A stretch of DNA of 62,000 nucleotides, taken from Acanthaster planci (lineage: Eukaryota; Echinodermata; Asteroidea; Valvatida; Acanthasteridae). Positions within the stretch are counted from its first letter, which is position 1; every line of letters begins with the position of its first letter. The stretch spans positions 227,992-289,991 of the forward strand of contig NW_019091542.1 in assembly GCF_001949145.1 (NCBI RefSeq), read 5' to 3'. The notes under the pieces were generated by a model. That model worked only from the letters and a program-made list of their open reading frames with translations. It was not told the DNA's origin and did no database searches. Of this stretch, positions 24,975 through 39,400 are shown piece after piece. The position numbers and the translations under genes were made by a program.

Positions 24975-27311
24975 ACACGTGACGACTGGATCAGGTTGAA
25001 AGCACCTTGCGATAATTGATTGATAAACCAGCACCCGTCAACTTGAAATCACTACAGCACCAAGACAGGGATGTGGGTTCAAGTCTGAATTTTTAATGTT
25101 TACTTGTAAATCACTACAGAGCTTATTTCCATGTGTGTTTGGATGACCACCATTACCATTGGAACAAAATACACAATGTCATGACCTATGTCTAATTGAC
25201 TTTAACTGAGATATTGAGTTTTTAAAAGTCTTCTTTGATATCTGTGATTATTCTACTGTCATAAAAAATTGTTTTGTCGCTGGATGGAATGGAGTGATCG
25301 AAGTTCAAAGAAAAATGCCATAAACAATTTCATAAAAGTGAAGCATAAATTGTTGCTACGTGTATATTCCTTTTAAACTAGGGATAACTTTGAGCTCGTC
25401 CAAACCTTACAGATAAGAATCCTATCCCTTCGATGCTTCATGCGCAGCAAATTTGTTAGCATATGCCCACCATAGCAATTATGAAATTTCGTTCGCTGCA
25501 GCTATGCAGAGTCAATAAATCCTGCTGTAGTCTTCCAATGTCACTTAGATATTGTTGCTTTATTAGAAAGCAACTTTTCCATAATTTTGTATTCTTAAAC
25601 TTTATAATGGCTTTATATATGGTTAGCAAATTTCTGAAATTTGGTTACCGTACTGATCCTGTATAATTTTTGCTGGTACGCTACGCCTTAATCGTTAATT
25701 AATCTGCATGAAATAAATATTATCTGATATTCCAGTATAACGAATCATTTACAAAGAAATTAAGCATTTTTTATGCAATTCCTTTCAACGAGCGGTTTAA
25801 AATTACATGAAGTTACTTCTGGAGTAATGTACTGTAGTTAGTTAATATGCTTGTAAGGAAAATGTTAAATAAAGCTTACTTCATCGACAAAACTGAACCT
25901 CTCCAGTTGTATCATGTACGTCTTATGCTTTGAAAAACTTGAGAAAGTAGACGATAAGATTGCTGAACCTCATGACTTCGTGAATTGGTTTCCTACATTC
26001 AACTATAAAAAGGTCTTTTTCGTCCCACAGCTGTGACATGGCGAATGCATATCTTGTTTTTTTACATACAGATTCATGTAGAAAACAACTGAAGCTGTAG
26101 ACAAATTAACCCGCTAAAATGTGTTCTTTTTGTATCAAAAAATAAATAAAGGATAATCTCATTGACCTCTGTCAGGATGGCAAAGTCTACAGGCAAAGTA
26201 CTTTATCAAGTGCCACATCTTTTTATGTAGCCCGAGGAGCTGTGTAAAATTTTATTCCGCGTTAAACAAGTCGTTATCAGTCGAAGTTTGATGAATACGG
26301 GCGTTTCACAATAGTGCACCTCCAATAGTTTGCAACTGACGCGTTGGCCAATCACAATGCGCGAAATTTTTCGACCTAAAGCGCGTTTGGAAAGGGTCGA
26401 CAAATTTCGCGCGTTGTGATTGGCCAACGCGTTGCAAACTCTTGGAGGCGCACTATCGTGAATCGCCCGTATTCTTTACCAACTTAAGCGCTGCTCAATA
26501 ACTTCCCGGAACGCAAAATTCTCTACAGAAATTATTTGAAAGTAAGTGTACTGGGTTGGTTTAATTGATTGCAGTCATTTTTGCACAAGGCTGAATGGAC
26601 TAGACACAAGTCGCACTGTATCAGGGAAAAGACTTATTTGGCCTGCTTGATTTTTTTTTTCTGTTTTAAAAGCCCAAACCCTACTAAAGTAATGATGTGC
26701 TGCGAAATACCTCCAACATGCGCGGAATCTTGTTCAAGGCCAGATTTGGGAGACCAACTGGGTCCCTATCCACCCAAAAGAAGTCATGTTAAGAGAAATG
26801 TAATGCGAGGGTAGCGAATGTTTTGGTTTGTTTCATTTCCATTAAACATATTTAGGCTCCCCTGAAATTCTTGTCTTGTCATTAATCTTTCAATTTCTTT
26901 TCAATTTTTTTGTGGGTTAACCAATCACATTTTTAATTATTCCCATAAAAACAAAATAGCCCGCCGAAAAGTGTTTTTTCCGAAGTCTGATTGCATCCCT
27001 TTTCAAGTGGCAACCCTCAACTTTCTGGGGCACTTGGGACCATTTTTCAACCGTAGTTTTTAGCCCTTCTGCTCTCAGTACGAAAGCTCAAGACCCAGGG
27101 AGTTGATTCTGGCAAAGATTTACACAATCTCACCATTTTGGGAGCCAAACAATTTCCTTGTTCAAAAGATACGGGGGGGGGGGCACTTTTAATGCTAATG
27201 AGCATTTTCTGAGCAATTTCTTCACTTCATTGGCTTTTTGAAATGAGTGGTAAAATTTCGAATAAATTTGCCCAACTTTTGACGTTGCAAGCTCTTTTGT
27301 TTGATCAGCAT
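24975..27311. other. Intergenic DNA between histidine-rich gene 3 and TOP3B
   Basis: I see no coding exon. AATAAA words occur near 25868 and 26143 and could end gene 3. A 180-bp palindromic element occupies 26294-26473 (listed separately). The rest is AT-rich with no feature I can name. Confidence 0.5.
26294..26473. mobile_element. Palindromic element, family B copy 1
   Basis: The 180-bp element starts AATACGGGCG and ends with CGCCCGTATT. The arms are inverted over almost the whole length around a short centre near 26385. Each arm holds an ATTGGCCAA or TTGGCCAAT block (a CCAAT box in both directions) and a GCGCG word. A second copy of 175 bp lies at 54530-54704. Confidence 0.8.
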
Positions 27312-27346
27312 TTCCCATCATGCAGTTGATGAATCAAAATGGCGAC
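27312..27346 (+). promoter_or_regulatory. TOP3B promoter words: ZNF143-like and YY1-like
   Basis: TTCCCATCATGC (27312-27323) resembles the TTCCCAnnATGC half of the ZNF143 site. AAAATGGCGACC (27336-27347) resembles a YY1 site, often found at start sites of housekeeping genes. They lie 140-170 bp before the main TOP3B ATG. Confidence 0.4.
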
Positions 27347-27383
27347 CTCCATTGCGTATCTGTTGTCAATACGGAGTCTGTAA
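27339..27383 (+). other. Short upstream ORF, or a spliced N-terminal exon of TOP3B
   Basis: ATG at 27339 opens MATSIAYLLSIRSL and stops at TAA 27381-27383 if unspliced. The same stretch ends in a good donor (CT/GTAAGT, cut after 27379). Joining to the AG at 27481-27482 keeps frame and adds these 14 residues before the TOP3B start. That acceptor has a poor pyrimidine tract, so an ordinary upstream ORF is equally possible. Confidence 0.35.
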
Positions 27384-27483
27384 GTTTATTGTGATTTCGT
27401 CTTTTATTCCTGTAGACAGAGCGTATGTATATATCAGAAATAAAGAGTATTCTAGGTAGACCAATAACGTCTGAAAAACCAGA

Positions 27484-30400
27484 ATGAAAGTTGCTCTAAT
27501 GGTGGCTGAAAAGCCCCAACTTGCACAGTCACTTGCCAAGATTTTGTCTCGTGGGAATCTGCATTCGAGGAAAGCGTCTAATGGAGCGTGTTCTGTGCAC
27601 GAATACACAGGAAACTTCCGTGGAGAAACGTGTAGATTTAAGGTAAGTCTATGCATTGATAGGGGCGACAGGGTAGTTTTCACTCCTTTAAATAACAAAT
27701 CTTTAAGGCCAACTAAAGAAAAAATTGTTTCTCAACCAATTTTTTTCAGGAAAGAGGAGGAAGCCGTGGTTGTCATTTTTATTTTTTCATTATGGCCAAA
27801 ATTTTAAGATTTCAGGCAATCTTTGGTTCAACGGAATGTCTGTATAATAAGTGAATTTGTGTTTACACCACGCACTTTATTACCACTGAGTACACCTGAA
27901 CATACAACCGTAGCAGAGACTCTTACGGGAGCACTAAAATGAATGGTACATGTAGCTAAGCGAGCCACGTCATGTAGAAAGTTACCAAGAGACTCTGCAC
28001 TCAGAAGCAAAGGACTCGCACAGACATCATATACATGTACATGTAAATGCATTTCCAATGGAGTGTTAGGGATTGAGTTTTTATTTTTAAAGACATTAAT
28101 TGTACTAAATGAAAAATTTGAGAAAAAATGCACATGGGTCCAATTTCAAAAACAGGAAGCGGGCGAGGATGAGAAACATTTTTTAAATTTTACTTCGTTT
28201 GATAAAACTTTTACATTTTTTAGTTTTGAAATAAAATGCCAGATACCTGAAATCACTTTACTTCCTGTGTACAAACCCAATGAGACCACTGTGAAAAGGC
28301 TAATTATTTTTTTAAGTAAATGGTCCATTATTTTCCCTTCTGAATTTGACCTTTTACATTTTTTTTGACTAACATACATGTACATGTAATATGGCTTTCT
28401 GATGCTGATATACCACTCTAGGGAAAAATAGATGTCTCTGTATGGAACTCTTCTGCAGTGTAAAATACTGCTATATTTGAATGAGTTGCTTCATGTCTTT
28501 TGTTTTTAATTTACAGTTTACTTCCGTTTGTGGCCATGTTATGGGCCTTGATTTCAATGCTCGATACAACAATTGGGACAGAGTTGACCCAGTGAGTATG
28601 CCTTAACAGATGTGGGTATTAATTTCAATAAAGAAGGTATCCTGGACAGTCCGCCAAAAGCAAAGTGTTTCATAAGCATCATTTAACACAAATAGACAAC
28701 TACTGGCGTGCAGGGTACTGTACCGTGAATTGGCTTTGCTGTTTGTGAACAACACGCAAAACACACGTTGCTTTGGGGTTGACACCGACTGTAGCTCATG
28801 TGATTTAGTGGGCACAGGCGGTCAATCTTCTGTCAGTTTAACCACATGGCACTGGGGAGCCCAGAGTCCTTGGCCATATATTCATGGCTGAGGTACCCAA
28901 AATCGGAACAAAGGAACTCGGCCTTTAACAAAAGACCGAGCTGCTAGGTATTGCCAATCAGTTTTCATATGCTGTCGGCACATGGTGTTGGCCTTATTGG
29001 AGGTAAACTGTCATAATGGTAAGGAGCATACTGTATACCATTGATTTCTGCATTCAGCGACTACTGATTATCAGCGGGGACAAAGCACTCCAGCAATGAG
29101 CGATACAATACTGCTGCACACTAATCTGGCCGCATACGTAAAAACACCACTGTCATTCAGCAATGTCCGGGGCCAATTTTGGGAGAAAAGTAAATTATGC
29201 AACACAACCTGGGCTCTCTTTACTGGATGGCAGGCCTTGCTGTAATACTCAGGCATCCATGGAGGTTGCCTGTCAGATTAGAGCAGCCATGAGATAGTCA
29301 TTGGTGTGGGTATAAGCATCCAGTAAATGAAGATATGAATTTTTGAAGAATTTTGAAAAAGTGGAAAATCATGAAAAATCTCCCTAAAAAGCGTCCCGCA
29401 TGTGCAAACTCCACCTGGCAGGAAGTGGTTCACATAGGTTTGCCTGGCTACTTTGTATCTTAAATAATTTGTCACTCTTATTCACTGACTCAAATTTTGA
29501 TTTATTCCATGAACAAAATTAAACACCAAGTAAGTAAAAGTCCTTACAGATCAAATTGGTCTCAGCTGTTGGCAAAATACCACTAAGATGTTGTTGCTAC
29601 ATGTACATGTATTTAAAACACACCACCTATTACATAACAAGGTGTTCTTGACCTTTTCTGTCTTACTCTAGGTGGAATTGTTTGCTGCCTCCACAGAAAA
29701 GAAAGAAGCTAATTCCAAGCTACAAATTCCACGACTTCTACAGCAAGAGGTTTGCCTTGCTATTGAATAATCCACATTGAAACAACATTTATCGTAAAAA
29801 TCTGAATTGTCAAAAAAAAGTGAATTACACTCGCAAATTATAAATAGGATACAAATAGGATCTGTAAATCTTTTAAACTTTGAATAAAATTCTGCAGTTT
29901 CTGTATTTCATCAGATTCTAGAGTTCAAGACTCTTATGAATGTTTATGTTTGTTGTATCTTTGCAGGGGAGGGGTGTGGACTATCTTATCCTTTGGTTAG
30001 ATTGCGACAAAGAAGGAGAAAACATATGCTTTGAGGTGATAGACTGCGTTGGTCCTGTTATGAATAAGAACTCCATGAGACAACAGGTGAAAAGTGTGAG
30101 GAGGGTGTCGGATTGATGGAGGAGGGAACTAAATGGGTGCGACAAGGGAAAAAGTGTTACTAAAGGGGAACTTGAGCTGGAAAATGGGCATAACTGGCAT
30201 TAAGTCTGTGATGTAATTGATGGTGTAATTAAGGTAATCATGGGAAGTACAACTTGCTTAGAAAATAATTTCTGTCTCACTGGGAGACTTTGAAACACTT
30301 GGTGACAGCAGACATACCATTCCTTTTTCGCAGTATTGTGCATGCTGAGAATTATGCACACGTACATGCTCAGAACATGTAAAAATGACTCGTATGATTG

Positions 30401-33400
30401 CCACCACCAAAGTCTTCTTTTCTAGTCTCAGTACACGTCTCTACATTTCATGAAAAATTATGAAAAATTTAGCTGAGCGTCCACTCGCAAAATAGTTTGC
30501 CCTTTAAGGTACTCATGACATCTTTGTTGTCTGATGTGCAACTTACATTGCAAATACATTTAATGTGGTGAATCCACTTTCCTGCTGAAAGTCAAATGCA
30601 CCACGTTACCTGTAACCATGAAGAATTACAGAACTCTTGGAGTACCCGTTAGCTGAAGCTTCCAAACCCTTCCTCACAGGTCATATTCCGAGCCAGATTT
30701 AGTGCTATCACTGACAACGACATCAGAGGCGCAATGGAGAGACTCGTGGAACCCAACAAGAATGAAGCATTGTCAGTTGATGCCAGACAAGAACTTGACC
30801 TCAGGATTGGTTGTGCCTTCACGAGATATCAAACTAAATATTTCCAAGTAAGTGTGTATCCTGACAAAGTTGTAGAAGACTGTCTTGGAAGAATTTAATA
30901 CCATCATGACCATCCAGTAACCTGCTTAGTGTAATTGTTTTCTGCAAGGTGCCATTAATAGGTATTGTCTTCGGATGATTATCCATCCAATCTGTACTTC
31001 ACAGATTTAATTTTGGTCAGTTTTATTAGATTCTGATTTCTTTCTCTATTTGCACAAACCTGTTTTTCCAATTTACCCTGAAGAAGATTCGTTTTGAGTT
31101 TCAAGAATATGGAGATCGTATTTTGTGGCATTGTGACGATTTGTGTCGAAATAAATTTGCTCCAAAGATTCACACGATAATATATTGATATCTTTCCTGC
31201 AGAAATTTTGAATTTAATTTAAAGTAAAATAGCTGTTAGAGATGTATAACTGACTGAAGTGATTTGAAATACACAGAAAAGTTTATTGGTCTGCAGTTTT
31301 TATCCTAGAGGAATGTTTACAAAATGCAGAAACCTACTTGTTAGTTTATATTTCCAATTGTATCCTTTCCCAACTTTGTTAATGTGGAACTTGTTTACTT
31401 GAATAAAGTACATCCCATGGATGTTTTCTTGTTTGATGAAACCTTGTCCTCTTCTGACCAGGGTAAATACGGAGATCTAGACAGTAACCTCATCTCCTAT
31501 GGACCCTGTCAGACACCAACCCTTGGCCTGTGTGTGAACCGACATGACAAGATACAAGAATTCAAACCAGAACCATTTTGGGTCCTACACACTGAGGTAG
31601 AAATAACTGCTTTCAATTTGAATGGAAATTTCTCAACTGTTCGCTCTTTCAATATTTTTCAGTAAATGAATTTCCCAGAACAGACTTTAACAGAATACTT
31701 CATGTGTGATTTTATTTAATAAAAAAGTTTACTCGTCGCTTCTCATTGCATATTGTAGGTAGCTCACCCCAGCGGTAGGAATCTGGTATTAGACTGGGAA
31801 CGAGTCCGAGTCTTTGACCGAGATGTCGCTCAGATGTTCATGAATATGATTAAAGGACAGAAAGATGCAAAGTAAGGATGTGATAAGTTTGGTTTTGAAC
31901 CCAGAACGCAAGAAGGAAAAGATGTTTAATTATCAGTGTAAATTCTTGTAAAAAGTGCTGAAATAAGTCATTTCATGTTTGGTTGAGTTAAAAGAATGGC
32001 GTGTTTCTCCGCAGGTTACACAGAAATTGGCATTTGTCTCTATTTCCTTTCATTTAACATGTTGTCTTGATTTCACAGAGTGACATCCGTGACTCAGAAA
32101 GAGAAAGTCAAGCAGCGCCCTCTGGCTTTGAATACTGTGGAGTTGATGCGTGTCGCCAGTGCATCCTTGGGTATGAGCCCCCATCATGCGATGCAGATTG
32201 CAGAGAGGCTGTACACCCAGGGTTACATCAGTTACCCAAGAACAGAGACCACACATTACCCAGACAACTTTGATCTCAAGTGAGTTGACAGAATTCAGGA
32301 TGTTGAAAAAAGGTCCATAGACAAACAAAGACATGGTTTCCAGCATCTGTATATAAGCAGTTGTACATTTGATCTTAGAAGGAGATTCAAGACCTAAGCT
32401 GTTTAATGAAATGTCACTTTTTCCCTAAATATCTAGCTGTTGTTTAGGACTCAGACAAGTAGTGAATTACTTTAATATTTTGTCTTTAGGGGTACCTTGA
32501 AACAGCTCCAATCCAGCCCTTGGGGTGGTGAGATTCGAGAACTCCTTGTTCAAGGAATCAATCGTCCAAGGAAAGGACATGATGCTGGAGACCATCCTCC
32601 TATTACGCCCATGAGGAGTGCATCCGAGAGTGATATAGGAGGAGAAGCATGGAGATTGTATGAATACATCTTACTACACTTCATTGCTACGGTATGTCTT
32701 GATTGGATTCTTAGTTGACCTTGGAAAGGTCATACCCTACAGTGTTGTATTTAAGAACGTGACAAGTCCTTGGACAGCATATACATGTACACTATACAGG
32801 GGGCGATGTCCATGATGAAGATGTACATCTTTAAATGTGTATCAAATTCATGCAGAATCTTACATCAGAATGGCATATTTATGGCTTTTTAAAATTGCTT
32901 TCCTTAATGATATTGCAAACATGTTAGTCATTGGCAATCCTGACAATTCTTCAAATCTGCTTTCATTTTGTGCTCATCACAAAACTGTGGAGGGGATGAT
33001 TCACTAGCCTGTCCCCCCAACCTCTTCTTTTTATTTATTTATTTATCTATTTATCTTCTTGGGAATGAAACCAAGGTTTCTTCAAAAGTACCCTAGGCAC
33101 TGTAGCTCAGAATCCTGAAGAAACCTGTTGAGAGGAGACACTGAGAAGAAGTTACAGTTTTAGTGGTGGGACAAAAACCTCAGAAGAATATTCTGGGAAA
33201 ACCCACGAAATCAGGTACAGACGGAAAACCCAATCCACATTTTGTCATTGTTTACCCACTTACTTATGACTGGCCTTGTGAAGGGACTTGTAACTGGACT
33301 TCTGAAGGGATTTATGAAAGGACTTGTGGTGGACCCAAACACAGCACTGTTACTCAGATGTGAAGGCACACTGAAGTGTATTAATTGATACTTTCAATTT

Positions 33401-36400
33401 TTGTCAACATTTTAGATCAGTTATGACTGTAAATATCTCCAAAAGACAGTAAGCTTCATCATTAACGATGAGAGATTCTTCTGTAGTGGTAAAATGGTGA
33501 TTGATCCTGGCTACACAACATTCATGAAATGGCAAGCAATAAACACATCAGAGACATTACCGACATTCCAAGTTGGAGATGTTTGTAGTTTGAATGAGGT
33601 AAGTGTGAAACTTACAGAAAATATTTCTTGAGGGGAGGTTGGTCCACCTACCAAACTTCCAATCCTTCTTAGTTTCTTTAAACTTTATTTATCATTTCTG
33701 GTCAACTTTGTTCAGTTATTGTTTATTTAATTAACGTTTCCTTTTCATATATAGTTCCGTCTATCAAGCTTCTGTAACTCTTACAATTTTAGACCAAAGC
33801 ATTGCTGGTTTGGAACCCATGCCTTTAGATTTTACACCTAACATTTATTGGAATAGTGCTGGTGGGTTGTCACTGAGTTTGCTAATATCCAGTGGTTGAG
33901 TTTTTGTAAGCAATAGACCTCTGGTATTGATGACGCCACACTCTTTACAGGTGTGTTTTCTAATTGTGATCAGTTCACTGTAACCCTCCCCACTCCATAA
34001 ACAAGTGCACCTGTAAACAAGGTTCAATGTCATTAGTAAGTAGGTTAATTGCCTAGTTTTTATTTACTGCTGTCAGAGACGAACTAATTACATTGTTTCA
34101 ATATTGATTGATTTATCGGCCTTTCCCCTCAACTTGGAGAAATTTACAACAGTCTAAGACCTTTGTGCGTATTTCCTCTGTCTTGTAGATTAAGATAATT
34201 GAAAGGCAAACCAGTCCTCCGGATTACCTCACAGAAAGTGAACTCATCACGTTAATGGAGAAACATGGCATTGGAACGGATGCTAGTATACCGGTTCATA
34301 TTGAGAACATCTGCCAACGCAATTACGTCAAAGTAGAGAGTGGACGAAGACTAGTACCGACCAGATTGGGCATCGTTCTCATCCATGGATATCAGAAAGT
34401 AAGATTGTAACCACAGGCTGCTGCATGTAGATTACTTCGCTTGTGCTCTCCCAAGCAAGTCACCAAGACTTGATATATCATTGCAGGAAAGCATTGCAGA
34501 GCTCTAGGTCTTTGTTCAAATGCTGTATCAGTCAAGTTTTATTTCCATTTCTGTGATAGTTATCTAGAAATCATGGAAAACCTGGAAAATGAGCTTCCCT
34601 TTTTTCAGTCAAGAAAAAGTAAGGGAGTGTGAAAAAAATTACCTCAAATCAGGGAAAAGCAAGGGAGTGTGATAATAAATGCCTCAAATGAAGGAAAAGT
34701 CAGGGACTGATTAACCAAAAAGAGAGAATGGTCAGTCTTTTGTACTTTGTCTTTATGTCCAAACAGCATGTCCACTGGATGATTGGCTACAGTGGCTGTT
34801 CAGTGTGGACATTCCTCTATCTCTCTGTGGTCAGGAAATAATTACCCTGAAAGTATTTTAAATTCCTTAGGAAAACTTGGAAATAAAGTAGGGAATTTTG
34901 TTTTCCTGAACTGCTTGGAACCATTTAATTGTTTGACTTGTTTCAGATTGATCCTGACCTATCACTTCCTACGATGCGTTCAGCTGTTGAGGAACAGTTA
35001 AACCTGATAGCTCAGGGTAAGGTTGACTATCACATTGTCCTTCGACACACCTTGGATATCTTCACCAGGAAATTTCAGTACTTTGTGGAACAGATACAAG
35101 GGATGGATGAACTGTTCGAGGTGTCTTTCTCACCGTTAGCTGCAACTGGAAAACCACTGTCAAGGTATCACTCAATACTCATAAGATTTGGGTTGGATTA
35201 TGGGTGGGTCACTTGAGACATAAAACTATCAACTCTGGTTGTTTTTTATTCATGTGCTACTCCTTCTCTTCTACTAAAATGTTTTCAGCACTCACAGTCG
35301 ATGGCATTGCCGTTTCCAACTCATTGGAATTATTCTAACAATGAGATGTAAGCTGAAATTTGGACATTAAATCAGGTGGTGATATTTTCTTCCAGGTATA
35401 AGTGGGCATCTGTTAAGTCTAACTAGGTTTAATTGGAGCTAACCTTAGCAGTAATTGATTTCTTCAATCCTTGGAAACTAAGGATGGTTGCAGAAACTCT
35501 TTATAGGCATGACCAGCAGGGGTAACAGCAGCCATCAGTTTGAGCATAACTAGCAACACATTACTGATACAAAGCATTTTTATTCTCAATACATGTAGGT
35601 GTGGTAAATGCCATCGATTCATGAAGTACATCTCGGCTAAACCGTGCCGTCTACACTGCGCTCAGTGTGAGGAGACTTACACTCTGCCTCAGAATGGCTC
35701 CATCAAACTGTACAAGGAGATCAGGTGTCCGTTGGATGATTTTGAATTGGTGCTTTGGTCCTCTGGGCCAAAGGGAAAGGTACATGTAGCTAAAGATAAT
35801 ACCTGAGAGGGTTGGGGATTTTAAAGACAAGCTTCATGCCTTTCTCTACAACCAACTCCAACCTTGTTGAACTATGCTCCCACTTATTGCCATCCGCCCT
35901 TAACAGCAATCCGATTTTAAACGGATGGCCTCTTGCGTACTCAAGCTCGCAGTGATGCAAATAGTTGGTTTATTTTGAGGAGAGGGATTTGCTTTCCTGA
36001 GAGATTTGAGGAGAGCAATTTTATAGCTCTCCTGGATTTTCTTAAAATGAAGGACTGGGGTTCTCCGGTTTCCTCCTGCCTCTAAAACTGGACCTTCTTC
36101 CCAACTCCGTAATCTGATGCTGATTAATTAATAAAGTGTATGAATAAACATATAGTTCTGGTTATTGGTGTGAGATGTAGACTCTGCGAGTACACCATAG
36201 AAACAATCTCTTTTTGGAAGAGGTGTGGTTCTTAGAAGAACCGGTGAGTGTTAGTTACCGGCACGAAGAGCCTGAGTAGCTGAAAATGCCATAAAAACAA
36301 CAACAACAATTTGAGCCAAATCTGGAAAGAAATGTAGATGGTTTTGTATTTTCCTCTGTAAGGAAACGGTCGTTAGTTGCATTTTGTGCTTCTTATTTTC

Positions 36401-39400
36401 CAGAGTTATCCAGTCTGTCCATACTGCTTAAGTAACCCTCCCTTCCCAGAAATGCGCAAGGGAATGGGCTGCAATGAATGCACTCATCCAACCTGTCCCC
36501 AGTCTATCATCAAGCTAGGTGTAGCTCAGTGCATAGAGTGTGATAATGGAGTCATGGTACTAGACCCATCATCTGCACCAAAATGGCGACTCGCTTGCAA
36601 CAAGTAAGTGTGATGATTTTAATCAATTTTTTAAAGGGAAGAGCCACCAACATTGGGCTGGATAGCTCAGTTGGTATAGCATTGGTACAGTCGTTAGAGG
36701 TGAGATTTTGCAGCTTTTTAGCTGATTTCAGCTTTTTTTGTGTTGGATATCAGCTTTTTTTGCTCACTGGCTGTCTGCAAAGGTATAGGAGATTTTCACA
36801 GTTCAGCTTCTTTTTGCCTTTTTCAGCTATTTTCAGTTATTTTTTATCATTTGTCGATCTCATCCATGAGTATTGTGGAGGCCGCAGGTGCAAATCCAGC
36901 TGCAATCAATTTCTTCGTTCATCTTTATGATCATTTTTAAGCACCTAGTAAGTTTCCCTAAATAGTTTGTTTCACAATTTATGTTCAAAAAGATGTATCC
37001 TCTTTGAGTGATCCCTGTTCACAACTTCCTAGGTTGTGCTATTGGGGCGTGATCCTTCGTTCCGTGGTGTTTCAGGTTTAATGGCTTCTTGCTAGCGCTC
37101 CCTCAAACAAAGAAATTGACAAATTGGAAGAGCCACCAACATAGGGCTGAATAGCTCAGTTGGTAAAGAATCCACTCTAATGGTGTTTAATCCTGTTGAA
37201 AAGAAAAAGCTGATTGTTACTCAACAATTTTCTGAATTTTGTTAAATGTTTCTCAGGTGCAATGTGATTATGAACATCTTTGAAGACGCTCATCGTATCA
37301 CTGTCTCCGATTTCCATTGCGAGAAGTGTGAGGCTGCCATCCTAGATGTAGACTTCAATAAGGTAAGTCTGCGATCACGTCCAGACTAACTTCTACTTAC
37401 CAATTGAGGCCCCTCTGTCCAGAGTTTTTCCATGGTGGGCATCATCACTGTACCTTCACTTGGTTAGTGGAGGCTCCCCCTTTGCATTTATCCTTTTGGG
37501 CCATTAAAGGTCATCAACATCCCTGTAGTACCTGTTGTTGAGTTCCCAACCTTCTTCTGCTTCACGTTCATGTTTGACACCGCAAGCACCTGTCACTAAA
37601 TTAATCAATAAGTGATTTCCGATTTGACGTCAGATGGACTTAATTTGATTAGTGTATCATCCGTCAAGATAATTGACAATCAATCACATCTGGTTAGATC
37701 AACTAAGACCACCCGACTGGAATGATGTTGTTTTGCATCATTCAAGCGTACAGGAATCAGTCAATCTTGCCATGCTCAGTTAACCATCATTCTAAGCATG
37801 CAAAATTTTAGCAGGTGTTCCCTTAGGATATAATTTCAACAGGTTTGGTTAGGTCACTATCAGTAATAGTCAGAATATAATGGAACTAAAAATACTGGCC
37901 CACAGGATTCAGCCAACTCACCCAAAGCAGTTGTATTGAGTTAACATGATGAATAAAAACGGTGGATTTCTTTTGGGATACAAGACTGTTTACATCACTC
38001 CCCATCAGTGTGACAAATGCTGTGAAATTAGGGGAAGAAATCAGGTTTTTTAATTACGAAAAGGGATTGTCATTCCAATGATGGTTGATGAGTGACAGGT
38101 ACATATAAGTCTTCAATCTGCATGTAACCTAGAAGCTGCAGTGGGTCATTCTACAAATCAGGGGTCCAATTTGTTTCATTTCCCTGTCACATCTGACTTG
38201 ATTTTGTAAATTCAGAACAATTTTGTAATTTCTAAGAGTGATAAATTATTGCATATTACCTGCCAAACAAAAAGAAATAGTTTGAAATCAACTTGAGTGA
38301 TATTTCCGTGTCAAATTACTCAGGTCAGTTGTAACAGGGACAGAAAAATGTCAGTTTTGGACCCCGAATTTATAGAAGTGACCCAAGTACATGTATCTTT
38401 AAGGCGGATAGCCTCCTCCTCCTGTAAAGGTCTCTTCTGAGAGCCAGAAGTGACCTGCTGCAGAAGAAAAGGTTTTTTCATCTCTGATTTCTTGACCTTG
38501 TAATCGAGCTGTTAATTTTGTTTAATACTTTGATCATTCTTCAAGACACATTATTGTGAGTTCAAAAGACAACCGGGAAATATCTATTCTGCAAAACATC
38601 TCTTGAGCCACTTTTTCCATTTTGCAGTTACCATGAGCTATTTTAAGCGAGGGGGGGGGTGTACACTGAGGTATCAAACAGTCTGGGGAATGTATTTTTC
38701 CCTTTGTTTTGTTGACATTTTTCTCTATTGTATTATTTCTGATGTTGCTTTGCGTTGCTAGATGCCATGTTTTCTGCAAGTGGTTTTGCCATGTAGGACA
38801 TTGCTAACCATCAAGTCAGTCACTGCAAGTCACCACAAGTCAGTCACAAGTCAGTCAGCTACAAGTCAACGGAAAAGCTATTCAAATGAACTTTGACGCA
38901 GGCATTCCTTTGTTATTGTTCATCTCTTTAGTTCCGCACTGACTTGTGAAATGACCTGTGAGTTGACTTGGGAACTGACATGTGACTGAAGATCTACAGT
39001 TCTGTTGCTAACCTATTTGTGAGAAGAAAACTTTGCCTCTATACATGTGTGCGTTTCTGCATAACGTGTTCATGTGATACACCCTATATTTAGTGTATGC
39101 ATTAAAGTACTCACTTTCATGCTAAAAGAACAATTGGAGATTGCATGGCACAGCCGTCAGGGGTAGCAGTTTATCAAGTCACCTCCAATGCCAAACATGT
39201 CAGCTCACCAATGCACATTCATTCGCTTTTCCTGTTAGAATACCTATTTTTAAACTGAAACATCAAGAATTCATCGCTCCAGGCATTATAACATCTATTA
39301 AATGCTCGAGTGACCAAAAAAAGTCCAATCCTAAGACTTGAAATTGACTCCGTAATTTAATTTGACAAGCAGAAGTTCCACAACTCTGTCGGAGGAAAGG

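Noticed and set aside
36660-36700. Functional tRNA gene suggested by TAGCTCAGTTGG
   Set aside because: The A and B boxes are over 200 bp apart, no acceptor stem pairs, and a second copy shares a non-tRNA leader, so it is a SINE.
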